From positions 69,707 to 133,706 of the forward strand of contig JAKSZT010033014.1 in the NCBI GenBank assembly GCA_026826555.1: a stretch of 64,000 nucleotides of DNA. The letters run 5' to 3'. A program made the translations under genes and the position numbers. Every line of letters starts with the position of its first letter. The stretch's first letter is position 1. The notes beneath the pieces were generated by a model that was not told the DNA's origin, made no database searches, and worked only from the letters and a program-made list of their open reading frames with translations. This DNA comes from Tolypeutes matacus (lineage: Eukaryota > Chordata > Mammalia > Cingulata > Chlamyphoridae). Below, in pieces: positions 40,501-52,137 of this stretch.

Positions 40501-43332
40501 CTGCTTGACGCAATAGGTCCTTGACTTTTTTGAACAATTCCTCTTCCACATGATAACTTGTAAACATTTAAGGCACTCTTTCTCACCTTGTGGACCTTAC
40601 AGTCCCTTTTGCCCTTCTGGGTGTTTGCAAGGTCCTTCAAAACCCATAGGACACATTTGGAGGCTGGGAGATACTTGTACTGTAGTTCCTTGGTTTCAAT
40701 TCTTATGTGGAGATCTGTTTCTTTGTAGGAATGATTTTGATTTTTCTTCCAATACATTCTCAAAAATTAAAATATATCAAAAGACCAGATAATTGTCTAT
40801 GGACACCTGCCTCACAATCTCTGTTCCAAGGGAAACAGCCAATGATGTCCCAAAAATCAGCAATGGGTTCCTTGAAAAAAAAAAGGCAGAGCCTTCTAAA
40901 CATTCAGTAAAGTATCCTGAGGTCATGTAAAAAGAGGTCCTCTGAATTATCGATTTAAAATTGTGTTTATTCAAAATGAAGAATCAATGAGAAACATTTC
41001 TTGTGCTCCTATTATTTTCTGCCCTTTAGAGTAGTGTAATATTATTCCAAGAAGTATTAGGAAGAAAATCTAGTCAAAAAATTAAGGTGAAATATGCATT
41101 CAACAGGAGCTCTCTATTTGTAGCATTTTATATTACACAGTTTGCTCTTTAAAAGGGCTAAAGTCTTTCCTTTCCAATTAACATTGAACAGGGTATGGGG
41201 AAAAATCCTTATTTCCTATGTACGGGTCGATTTATATACCAAAATATATAAATAACCATTGTTTACAATGTTTGATTTAACGAATAATTAAAATTTATTT
41301 TTTTTTATTTTAAATACTCCAAATTAGTCTATGAGAGGACACTGTCCTTCTAATCTGACTTATAGCTAGTTTTCACCTCCAATTGGCCACAATCTTATTT
41401 TCCTTAATATATATTTAAAACAGAATGTATAACTTAAAAAAAAAAAAACTTTTACGCAGTCAGACAGGATACTTGATCCTCTAGACCCCTGTATGAAACC
41501 ACAAGTGTTGGAATCTTTCTGACAGATCATAAGAAAATATTTTTGCACTTTTCCACTAGACACTGACCATACTTTATGTTTAAAATACACTTTGAGACCC
41601 TTCTTCAACTCCTCTGGCTAGTTGGTTGTATTGGCAGTGTCTGTAGTGAAGACTCTTGTGATTTCATTTTTTCCACATACTCCTGAGGTGTCTAGAGGAG
41701 TTTTCTTTCTTTCACAATTTTCAAAAAAGCCCCATACAACATTGCACAAGGAAATCTGAGTTTGGATTCTTTCCTCCAGGATTCCATTTTTCTCCTCATT
41801 TCTGTTTTTAGCAGTGCCATTTCTCCTACTGCTGTCTTCACCAAACATCCCTTTATCCCTGCACAAAAGGTCCAAATAATTAGACTGATAAAGTATTGAT
41901 GACACACAACTCTAAGGTTCCTGCTTTGAAAAAGCAGAAAGAAGACAAGACTGGCCAGTAACAGGGAAATGAATCCTGTCCTTTTTTCCTGGGACTGCAT
42001 TGGCAGCATGACCAAGATTTTGCTGTGCCACACTACTCCCCTGCGAGCCCTTTTGGAATCCATTGCTGAAGTACGATTTTATTTTACATACAAAGTTTTT
42101 CCATTGCCCTAATATGGAATACATGTGATGTTTGGTGGCCTTTGATAATGAAGGCTCTTCATTGAGATGGCAATACTTTCTCATTCTATTCTAATTACTT
42201 CCTCTGCCTTTGATTCCATTGCTCTGAGGTTCTCTATTTGGAAATAATATGGTTTTCCAAGGGATCCTGTTATGTTTGGTAATTTATGCAAAGGACGTGT
42301 GAGCACTTTACAAAAGGGACATTTTTTACTCAGAAAGAATGAATGCCTCGGTGCAAACTGCACGATGAAACAAAAATTTATTTCACCCCTTGAGATCATA
42401 ATTTCCAGAATTTCATAGGGAAGAAAATAATTAAAACTTTTTATTAATTTATTTCCCTAAAATCAGACTGATTATTTTCCATTACATGTCACTGTGCCTT
42501 CTTAAACCTTTATTATGATTGATTGTATTAAATCTAATCTTAACTAAAATCTCTTTTCAAAGAAACATTCTCTTTCAATCTAATATACATTTCCGTTCAT
42601 AATTTTAAAATAAAATATTTTCAATAGCTTTACAAAAGCCATGGATTATTCACTTTGTATGGCATGAGTTATTAAGATAATTGAGAGAGAAATGGAAAAA
42701 GTTGTTCAAGGATGCTGAGAAAAGCACCTTTGCATGGCAGTGTCAACAAATGGATTGAGAGCTGAATAATATTTTATTTACTGTTCTGGATTCTTTTTAT
42801 TTATTATAATTCTTAAAGAACTGTTGAAAATGTTTAATAATGATTGAAGAGAATAATGCACCCCACTGTGATTATATGAAGGACCTGGTAATGTACAATT
42901 TAGATAACAAAAATATTGGTTTAATATGTATTAATAAAACTGATTTGTTTTAATAATCGTGGCTATGTGTGGAACTGTACACCTAGTTAATCCATGGATA
43001 CTAGTCATTAGTCATGTTTTAAAGATGTTCTTGCCAATTTTTTAAAAGGAAATCACAATTCAAGTTTCCGCTGGAGATGTGGGTATAGGACGACTGTTAG
43101 GTGTTATGCCCCTTTAGTTTCTTATGATGAGATTTTTACTCTCGGCGTCAGGTTTATATATGTTCATGTATGATTGACATTCATCATTAAAAATATATAT
43201 TAAGGGAAAGCAGGGGGAGAGAGACAAATATGAACCTTTGGAATTACATATTTCTCTAAAGTGTTCTTCCTTTTGTGTTTCTTCAGTATGGAGGATGAAA
43301 TCTGGCATGCATAGAATGGAGGGCCGTCCACT
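40501..43332 (+). repeat. Satellite unit 14 (type D)
   Basis: This is a 2,832-bp unit with no insertion. D marks are TTCAATTCTTATGTGGAGATC near 40697, CCCCTGTATGAAACCACAAG near 41486, and CTTCACCAAACATCCCTTT near 41836. The tail AAGGGAAAGCAGGGGGAGAG near 43202 leads to a C unit. With the next two units it forms a D-C-A trimer. Confidence 0.84.
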
Positions 43333-45351
43333 CTGTTTGATGGAAATGGTCCTTGATTTTTATGAACCATTCCTCTTCTACATGATATCTTGTAAACAGT
43401 TGATTCACTCTTTCTCACCTTGGAGACCTTACAGGTCCCTTTTGCATTTCTGGGTGTTGGCAAGGTCCTTCATAAGCCAGAAGAGAAATATGGATGCTGG
43501 GAATTAATTTTACTCTAGTTCCTTTGTTTCATTTGTGTATATGTGGATATGTTTCTTGGTAAGAATGATTTTGATTTTCTTCCCAATAATTCTCAAAAAT
43601 TACAATATGCCAAAAGAGCAGCTATATGGACACCTGCATCACAATCTCTGCACATCACCAACAGCCCAATAATGTCTTGAAAATCTGGAATGGTTTCCTT
43701 GAAAAAAAATTCCAGAACCTTGTAAACATTCAATAAACACTCATGAAGTCATGTAAAAAGATGTCCTCTGAATTATCAATTCAAAATTGTGATTATTCCA
43801 TAAAGGAGAATCAGTGAGAAACATTTCTTGTGCTCCCATTATTTTTATGCCAGTTAGAGTAGTTTAAAATTATTCCAATATATAATAGGAAGAAAATGTA
43901 GTCCAAAATTTGTGGTAAAATATGCATTCCACAGGAACTCTTCTATCTGTGCTGTTTTATTTTTACAGAGTATACTATTTAAAAAGGATAAAGGATTTCC
44001 TTTCCAATTACCATTGACAGGGTAGGGGGAAAATTCATTTTGCCTAAGTAAAGATTGATTTATATACCATAATATATATAATTAACCATTATTTTAAAAT
44101 GTATGTTTTATTGAAATCATAAATTTATTTTTTTATTTTAAATATTACCAATTACTCCATGAGAGAACACTGGCATTCTATTCTGACTTATTGCTAATTT
44201 TCATGTCCAATTGCTCAAATTCTTGTTTTCCTTAATATATATTTATAATAGAATGTATAAATTAAAAAAAAAACATTTATGCAGTTGGTCAGAATTGTCA
44301 AACCTCTATTACCAACATGACTCCATGAGTGTTTTAAACTTTCTGAAAGTTCATGAGTAAATATTTTTGCATTTTTTCCACCAGCCACTTTATGTTTAAA
44401 ATACACTTTCATACCCTCACTTCAACATATCTGGATAGTTGTTTTTATGGGAAGTGTCTTCATTGAAAATACTTGAGTTTAATTTTTCCACATACAACTG
44501 AGTTGCTTATTGGAGGTTTCTTTCTATTTTAATTTTCAACCAGCACTGCAGCACACTGTACAGATGAATCAGCACTTGGTGGCCATTGTTCAGGATTCCA
44601 TTGGTCACCTCTTTTCTGTTTATAGCAATGCCTTCCCTCCTGCTGCTGTCTTTTCCAAACAGCCCATTCTTCTATGCCCACAAGGTCCAAAATACTATCC
44701 TGCAGAACTGTTTCTTCCACATCCAGCTAAGTTCCCTGCTTTGGAGGAGCAGAAAGAAGACAAGCCTGGCCTATAACAAGGTAACAAATCCTGCCCATTT
44801 ATCATGGGACTGCAATGACAGGATGTCCTGCATTTTAGTGTTAAAACGCTCCACCCCTGTGAGCCTTTTGGAATCCAATGCAGAATTTTGCTTTCATTTT
44901 ACATGGAAAGGTTATCCATTGCCCTGATATGGGATATACATGGTGTCTGGTTATCTTTTATAATGAAGACTCCTCACTGAGGTGGCAATCCTTTCTCATT
45001 CTATTCTAATTTTTTCCTCTGCCCTTGATTCCATTGCTCTTAGGATCTCAAGTTGGAAATTATATGGTTTTGCAAGTGTTCTTGTTTTGTGTGGTAATTT
45101 AGCCAAAGTATAAGTCATCACTTTACAAAGAGGACATTTTTTACTAAGAAAGAATGAATTCCTCAATGTAAACTGCATGATAAAACAAAAATTTATTTCA
45201 CCCCTAGAGATTATAAAGTCCACTATTTCCCAGGGAATAGAATAATTAAAACTTTGTTATTATTTATTTCCCCTAAACGTGACTGATTATTTTGCTTTAC
45301 ATGTGTCTGTGCCTTCTTAAATCTTTTTTTATGACTGATCATATTAAATCT

Positions 45352-45519
45352 AATCTTTTCTAAAATCCCTTTTCAAATCAACATGCTCTTTCAATCTCAT
45401 ATACGTTTCCATTAATAATTCTAAGTCCTTTCACCAGCTTTAACACAGCCATGCATTGTTCACTTTGCCCACATCATGCACTATGGGATGAGTTATCAAA
45501 AAACCTGAGAGATAAATGG
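45352..45519 (+). repeat. Left 168-bp direct repeat flanking the retroposon
   Basis: This satellite text, AATCTTTTCTAAAATCCC to GAGAGATAAATGG, is repeated after the retroposon at 46590-46757. By eye the two are about 89% alike. They share variants absent from other C units (ACATGCTCTTTCAATCT, TTTCACCAGCTTTAAC). Confidence 0.8.
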
Positions 45520-46589
45520 GGTAATTCCTATCTCCCCACTCAGAGGGGTTCCTGAGAACTCCGGACACACCCTGGTCCTATATAAGGGTGGATAGCCCCA
45601 GAGACTGATGCCTTATCAGTGGGTTCTATTTTGGAATCTGTGCTCCTGAGAGTGACAAAATTAGACTCAAATAAGTCCTCCCTGCACAAGGTTCACCAGT
45701 CCCTTCTATTCAAACCTATATGTGATGCTGGAGTTTTTAGGTATACTTCCAGAGATTGGAGCCTCCCGCCTACCTATGTGCCAGGTGTGCATAAAATCTA
45801 GGTGGAGCTGCAACTCCTACCCTACCACTCAATGGACTCATCCAAGTCACCTGGTGAGGAGACAACGATGGGAAATGGCCATCTCAGGGAATGGAGAGGG
45901 CATGCATCTGCAGGCAGGATCATCCCACCCACCATATCCATGGGATATAAGCCCTCTCTCTCTTGGAGTTGGAGTGGATAGCACCATCCCAGTCCCCTCA
46001 GGATTGGGGGAAGAACTATGGATTAGAGTGGACTTGATGGTATTCTCTTGATCACATATGGTGATTCTAGCAATGCAAGAAATTATTAAAATTAGGTGGA
46101 GCCAGTGGCCACTTGACAGTTTTGGGGCAGGGAGGGGAAGAGCAGTTGAAATACAGGGGCTTCTATGGGAGTTGGAGTCCTGAGTACTGTTGTGGCCACC
46201 GTTGTAGACCATTTTAAATCAGCAAACACCACTCAGAACTGAGTTGGAGAGAGTGTGGTCTACAGTGTGAACTGTGGTCTATGGTTGGTGGCAAGGCTCC
46301 AGGATGTGTAAGTTCATTGAGGTTGGTGGGCCACACTATGGGAGATGTTTGTGTTGGATGTGGTGGGAGGTGTGGGAGGTGGGCAACATGGGAATCCCAG
46401 TGGGTTCCGTGTAATATTTTGGGTAATTTAAGCACCTCTTAAAATGTATGTATATATATATATATATAACATTTTTGTAATCAAATACACATATATGCAT
46501 ATATATTTATATATTATTTTGCAAATGTTTGTATGTATTGTGAGAATTTTGATTTTTACCCACAATAAAAATAAATTTAAAAAAAATCG
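45520..46589 (+). mobile_element. Poly-A retroposon, possibly an L1 3' end
   Basis: About 1.07 kb of sequence is unrelated to the satellite and of higher GC. It starts GTAATTCCTATCTCCCCACT. A purine tract GGGGCAGGGAGGGGAAG lies at 46124-46140, a TA microsatellite near 46450, and the end is CACAATAAAAATAAATTTAAAAAAAA. A G-rich tract before an A-rich end is typical of mammalian L1 3' UTRs, so a 5'-truncated xenarthran L1 is my best guess. I saw no ORF2 protein match, and stops break every frame. A second, shorter copy of its 3' end lies inverted at 50879-51289. Another poly-A retroposon family remains possible. Confidence 0.7.
46441..46513. repeat. TA-rich microsatellite in the retroposon 3' end
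   Basis: A run of ATATATAT (about 46450-46467) followed by ACACATATATGCATATATA lies between CACCTCTTAAAATG and TATTATTTTGCAAATG. The reverse complement of the same arrangement occurs at 50990-51050 in the second copy. Confidence 0.8.
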
Positions 46590-46757
46590 AATCTTACCTT
46601 AAATCCCTTTTCAAATCAACATGCTCTTTCAATCTAATATACGTTTCAGTCCATAATTTAAAGTCCTTTCACCAGCTTTAACACAGCCATGCATTGCTCA
46701 CTTTGTCCACATCATGCACTATGGGATGACTAATCAAAAAAACTGAGAGATAAATGG
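46590..46757 (+). repeat. Right 168-bp direct repeat flanking the retroposon
   Basis: Second copy of the 45352-45519 segment, beginning AATCTTACCTTAAATCCC and ending GAGAGATAAATGG, after which the normal unit continues (AAAAATTTGTTCAAGG). Confidence 0.8.
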
Positions 46758-47394
46758 AAAAATTTGTTCAAGGATGATGAGAAAAGCACCTTTGCATGGC
46801 AGTGTCAACAAATGGATTGAGAGGTGAATAATATTTCTTTTATTCTTCTGGATTCTCTTTATTTATTTTAATTCTTAAAGAACTGTTGAAAACGTTTAAT
46901 AATGATTGAAGAGAAGAATGCACACCTCTGTGAATATATGACGCACCAGGTAATGTACGGATTTGATAAGTAAGATAGTGGTTTAATATGTATTAATAAA
47001 ACAGCCTTGTTTTAAAAGTCGTGGGGGTGTCTGAAATTGTACACCCGAGTTGAGCCATGAATAATAGGGATTAATCATATTTTAAAGATGCTTTGGCCAA
47101 TTTTTAAAAAAGGAATCACATTTCAACGAGCTTCTGGATATGTGTATACTGGACCACTGATAGTTTTCATGTCCCTTAATTTTCTAAGTTTGAGATTTTG
47201 GCTCTCGACATCAGTTTTTGTATGTTCATGTATGATTGATATGCATCACTAAAAATATATATTAAGTGAAAGAGCGTGCAGAGAAACAAATATGAATCTT
47301 TGAATTACCTATTTCCCTAAAGTCAGCTTCCTTTAGTGTTTCTTCATTATCAAAGATTGTAATCTCCCAAGCATAGAAGGGAGTACGGTGCCCT

Positions 47395-49834
47395 CTGCTG
47401 GATGAATTTGGTCCTTGACTTTCAGAACATTTCGTCTTACCCTGATAACTTGTAAACAGTTTTGTCACTCTTTCTCCCTTCGAGGACTATACACGTCCCT
47501 TTTTCCCTTCTGTGTGTTGGCATGGTCCTTCATGAGCCATAGGAGAATTTTGGAGGTTGTAAGTTATTTGTACAGTAGTACAATGGTTTCATTTTTGTAT
47601 ATGTCGATCTATTTCTTTGCAAAAATTTCTTTGAAAATATTTCCAATATATTTTCAAATATTACAATATGTCAAAAAGCAGGTATTCATATATGGACACC
47701 TGCATCACAATCTCTCTGCATTCGGGAACAGCCCAATTGTGTCCAGAAAATAAGGAATTTTTCCATGAACAAAACTCTGAGTGTTTTAAACATTCAGTAC
47801 AGAATTGTGAAGTCATGTAAAATGATGTCATCTGGATAATTGATTTAAAATTGTGATTAATCAAAAAAGGAGTCATCTGTGAGAAGCATTTCTTGTCCTC
47901 CCATTATTTTTCCTCGAGTTAGAGTTGTTTAATATTATTCCAATAATTATTAGGAAGAAACTCAAGTCCAAAAGTTAAGGTAATATTTGCATGCCACAGG
48001 AACTCTTCTATTTGAAGTCTTTTATTTTTACAGAGTTTTCTATTTAACACGCTAAAATCTTTCCTTTCTTATTTACACAGGGCATGGGGAAAAATACTTT
48101 CTGCCTAAGTAAGGATTTATTTTTATAGCAAAACAAATAACAGTTTTTTTTATACATATATACTTTAACAAAGTCTTAAAATTTCTTTTTTCAATTTTAA
48201 ATTCCCCAAATTACTCTGTGAGAGAATATCATCATTGTAAGCTGACGTACAATTAATTTTCACCTCCAATGGGACACATTCTTGTGTTTTTAAGGTATCA
48301 TTATAACAGAAACTATAAGTTAAAAAAAAACTTTTATGCTGTCGGTCAGGATTCTCATACCTCTATTCCCAACATGACTCCACACATGTCGGATTCTTTC
48401 TGACAGATCATGAGAAAATATTATGGCATTTTTCCACCAGCCACTGACTACACTTTACATTTAAAATGCACTTTCATACGCTGACTTCAACATAACTGGC
48501 TAGTTGGTTGTATAGGCTTGGTCTGCAGTGCAGTCTCTTGGGTTTTAATTTTTACCACATAATCCTGAGTTGGTGAGTGGAGTTTTCTTTCTGTTCCAAT
48601 TTTTAAAAAGCAGAACACCACATGGCATAAGGAAATCGAGCTTGGGTTCTGTCCTCAATGATTCGGGTGCTCTCCTCTTTACTGTTTTTACCAGTGCCTT
48701 ATCCCTCCTTCTCTCTTTTTCAAACAGTGCATTCTCCATGACCCCAAAGTCTGTATAATTAGTCTGCAAAAGGGGTTGGGCCACACCCAACTAAGATCCC
48801 TGCTTTAAAGGTGCAGAAAGAAGACAAGACTGCCCAGTAAAAGGGAAATGAATCCTGGCTATTTTTCTGGGATTGCATTGGCAAGATGACCTGGATTTTG
48901 GTGTGCCATGCTCCACCACTGCTAGCCCTTTTGGAACTCAATGCAGAAGTTCGATTTCATTTTACATGGAAAAGTTATCCATTGCACTGCTCTGGGGTAT
49001 ATGTGGTGTTTGGTGACCTTTGATAATGAAGGCTCTTAATTGAGATGGAATTACTTTATCTTTATGGTTTAATTCCTTCCTCTGCCCTTGATTCCATTGC
49101 TCTTAGGATCTCTATTTTGAAATAATATGGTTTTCAAAGAGATCTTGTTAAGTATGTTAACTTAGGCAAAGCACGTGTGAGCACTTTACAAAGAGGACAT
49201 TTTTTACTTAGAAAGATTGAATGCCTCAAAGTAAACTGAATGATTAAACAAATGTTTATTACACCGGTCAAGATTAAAATGTCCACTATAATCCGGGGAA
49301 TAAAATAAATAAAATTTTGTTATAATTTATTTCCCATAAATCTGATTATTTTCATTTACATGTGTCAGTGCATTCTTAAAATTTTATTATGATTGATTAT
49401 ATTAAATCTAATCTTTCCTAGAGTCCCGTTTCAAATTATCATTCTCTTTGGAACAAACATGCATTTCAGTTCATAATTTTAAAATAAAACGTTATAACAG
49501 CTTTAAAAAATCCATGCAATGTTCAATTCATCCACATGATGCACTATGGGTTGAATTATCAAAAAAACTGAGAGATAAACAGAAAAATTTGTTCAAGGAC
49601 GGCAAGCAAAGCACATATGCATGTCAGTGTCAACCAATGGATGAAGATTTGAATAATATGTTTTTTATTTTCTGTATTCTCTTTATTTCCTATAATTCTT
49701 ATAGAGCTATTGAAAACATTTAATAATGATTAAGAGAATAATGCATACCTCTGTGATTATAAGAAGGACCACAGATGGTACACATTGGATAAGTATTATA
49801 GTGGTTTAATTTGATTTAATAAAAGAGCCTTGCT
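47395..49834 (+). repeat. Satellite unit 16 (type A), truncated
   Basis: A-type text runs from CTGCTGGATGAATTTGGTCC with CATGTCGGATTCTTTCTGAC near 48387. It stops near 49834 in the TAATAAAAGAGCCTT string, about 380 bp before a full unit would end. The next bases belong to a D unit in a different phase. No gene seen. Confidence 0.82.
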
Positions 49835-50097
49835 CTTTGCTTTCCAATTAACATTGACAGGGTATGGGTAAAAATTCTTATTTCCTATGTATAGGACGAT
49901 TTATATACCAAAATATATAAATAACCATTCTTTAAATTGTTTGTTTTAACGAAGACTTAAAATTTATTTTTTTTAATTTTAAATACTCCAAATTAGTCTA
50001 TATGAGAACACCGTCATTCTAATCAGACTTATATCTAGTTTTCACCACCAATTGGACACAATCTTGTTTTCCTTAATATATATTTCTAACAGAATCT

Positions 50098-50121
50098 AAA
50101 AAAAAAAAAAAAAAAAAAAAA
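50098..50121. repeat. A24 homopolymer at the recurrent A-tract site
   Basis: Every reasonably complete unit has an A-tract after an AGAATCTATAAxTT-like string, usually 7-17 bases. Here it is 24 uninterrupted A bases and has absorbed the TATAAGTT spacer. Confidence 0.9.
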
Positions 50122-50864
50122 TTTTACACAGTCAGTGAGGATACAAAAACCTCTATTCCCCTGTATGACACCACATGTGTTGGAATCTTTCTGACAGATC
50201 ATGAGAAAATATTATGGCATTTTTCTACTAGCCACTGACCATACTTTATTTTTAAAATTCACTTACATACACTTCTTCAACATATTTGGCTACTTGGTGG
50301 TATTGGCAGTGTCTCTATTGAAGATTCTTGTGATTTGATTTTTTCCACATTCTCCTGAGTTGGCTCGAGGAGATTTGTTTCTATCACAATTTTCAAAGAA
50401 GCCCCATACCACACTGCACAAGGAAATCCGAGTTTGGATTCTTTCCTCCAGGTTTCCATTGTGATCCTCTTTTCTGTTTTCAGAAGTGCCATCTCTCCTG
50501 CTGCTGCCATTTCCAAACATCCCTTTCACCCTGCCCAGAAGGTCCAAATAATTAGACTGAAAAAGTGTTGGTGACACACAATGCTATGGTCCCTGCTTTG
50601 GAAGAGCAGAAACAAGACAAGACTGGCCAGCAACCAGGAAATGAATCCTGTCCATTATTCCTGGGACTGCATTGGCAGGATGACCAGGAATTTGGTGTGT
50701 CACACTCCCCCCCTCGTAGCCCTTTTGGAATCCATTGCTGAAGTTCGATTTTATTTTACATGCAATAGTTTCCCATTGACCTGATGTAGTATATATGTGA
50801 TGTTTGGTCGCCTTTGATATTGAAGGCTTTCCATTGAGATGGCAATTTTTTCTCATTCTATTCT

Positions 50865-50878
50865 AATTTCTTCCTCTG
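50865..50878. repeat. Probable target-site duplication, retroposon copy 2 (left)
   Basis: AATTTCTTCCTCTG lies before the T-rich end of the inverted retroposon and matches AATATCTTTCTCTG at 51290-51303 with two mismatches. Uninterrupted units have a single TTTCTTCCTCTGCC here. Confidence 0.65.
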
Positions 50879-51289
50879 GTATTTTTTTTTAATATTATTA
50901 TTTTTTTTATTTTTATTTTTTTTATTATGGGTAAAAATCAAAATTCTCACAATACATACAAACATTTGCAAAATGATATATAAATATATATGCATATATG
51001 TGTATTTGCTTAAAAAATGTTGTTTATATATATATATATATATACATATATTTTAAGAGGTGCTTAGATTACCCAAAATATTACACGGAACCCACTGGGA
51101 TTACCATGTTGCCCACCTCCCACACCTCCCATCACATCCCACACAAACATCTCCCACAGTGTGGCCCACCACCCTCAATGAACTTACACATCCTGGAGCC
51201 TTGCCACCAACCATAGACCACAGTTCACACTGTAGACCAAACTCTCTCCCACTCAGTTCTGTCCACAGTAATGGACACAGGACATGGTA
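50879..51289 (-). mobile_element. 5'-truncated copy of the poly-A retroposon, inverted
   Basis: The plus strand begins with a T-rich tract (the poly-A end), then TTATGGGTAAAAATCAAAATTC and a TA microsatellite. It continues to ACCATAGACCACAGTTCACAC. It is the reverse complement of roughly the last 380 bp of the element at 45520-46589, including GGAACCCACTGGGATT and CCTGGAGCCTTGCCACCAAC. The 5' end differs (GTCCACAGTAATGGACACAGG), so it is not a copy of that very insertion. It is absent from the homologous position in 35711-36454, so it arrived after that duplication. Confidence 0.85.
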
Positions 51290-52137
51290 AATATCTTTCT
51301 CTGCCTTTGAGTCCATTGCTCTGAGTATCTCTAGTTGGAAATATTATGTTTTTCCAAGGGATCCTGTTATGTTTGTTAATTAAGGCAAAGGATGTGTGAG
51401 CACTTTACAAAGCGGACGTTTTTCCTCAGAAGGAATGAATGCCTCAATGCAAACTGCACGATGAAACAAAAATTTATTTCACCCCTTGAGATTATAATTT
51501 CCACAATTTCATGGGGAATAAAATAATTAAGAATTTTTAATAATTTCTTTTCCTAAAATCAGACTGATTATTTTCCTTTACACGTGCCTGTGCCTCCTTA
51601 AATTTTTATTAAGTTTGATTATATTTAGTCTAATCTTACCTAAAATCCCTTTTTAAATCAACATTCTCTTTCAATCTAATATACATTCTGTTCATAATTT
51701 TAAAATAAAATATTTTCAATACCTTTAAAAAAAGCCAGGGAAGCGGCTGTGGCTCAATCAGTAGGGCTCCCGTTTACCATATGGGAGGCCCCAGGTTCGG
51801 TTCCCGGGGCCTCCTGGTGAAGGCAAGCCCGCCCGCACGGCGTGGTTAGCTGACCCAGTGAGCACAAGCATCAAGGGGGCGGGGGGGATAAATGAATGAG
51901 TAAATAAAATAAAATCTTCAAAAAAAAAAATCCATGCATTTTTCACTTTGTCCACATGATGCAGTATGTGATGAGTTATTAAGATAACTGAGAGAGAAAA
52001 GGAAAAAGATGTTCAAGGATGCTGAGAAAATCACCTTTGCATGGCAGTCTCAACAAATGGATTGAGAGCTGAATAATATTTTATTTACTGTTCTCGATTT
52101 TGTTTATTTATTATAATTCTTAAAGAGCTGTTGAAAA
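51290..52137 (+). repeat. D-like satellite fragment left of CA block 2, carrying a SINE
   Basis: The unit continues after the retroposon (ATATCTTTCTCTGCC) and matches 35820-36454 closely, sharing GACGTTTTTCCTCAG and TTGTTTTTxATT-type variants. It ends at GAGCTGTTGAAAAACATACC. The SINE at 51738 is the main difference from the first copy. Confidence 0.82.
51738..51923 (+). mobile_element. tRNA-derived SINE (DAS-like), copy 2
   Basis: Same family as the element at 4920. It starts GGGAAGCGGCTGTGGCTCAA and keeps the A box (TGGCTCAATCAGTAGG) and B box (GGTTCGGTTCC). The tail is ATAAATGAATGAGTAAATAAAATAAAATC. A short duplication of AAAAAAxxCCA type flanks it (about 51727-51737 and 51924-51934), but the A-rich sequence blurs the edges. 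It lies at a different point of the satellite unit from copy 1, so the two insertions are independent. Confidence 0.9.

Larger units (their letters stand above)
43333..47394 (+). repeat. Satellite unit 15 (type C) interrupted by a retroposon
   Basis: The span is 4,062 bp, or 2,824 bp without the retroposon and one 168-bp flank. C marks are GTCAGAATTGTCAAACC near 44286 and CACCCCTAGAGATTATAAAG near 45199. It lacks the inverted segment. The tail AAGTGAAAGAGCGTGCAG near 47264 leads into an A unit. Confidence 0.84.
49835..50878 (+). repeat. D-type satellite fragment joined to unit 16
   Basis: The fragment begins at CTTTGCTTTCCAATTAACATTG, well inside a unit, and carries D marks (CCCCTGTATGACACCACATG near 50158). 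It contains a 24-base A run at 50098-50121, the longest at the A-tract site. From about 50771 it shares private changes with 35711-36454. It ends where a retroposon is inserted. Confidence 0.8.

Noticed and set aside
45847..46212. 121-codon minus-strand frame in the retroposon, and the frame at 46214-46435
   Set aside because: They lie antisense to a poly-A retroposon and no family is recognisable. The second is partly repeated in the other copy only because the DNA is shared.
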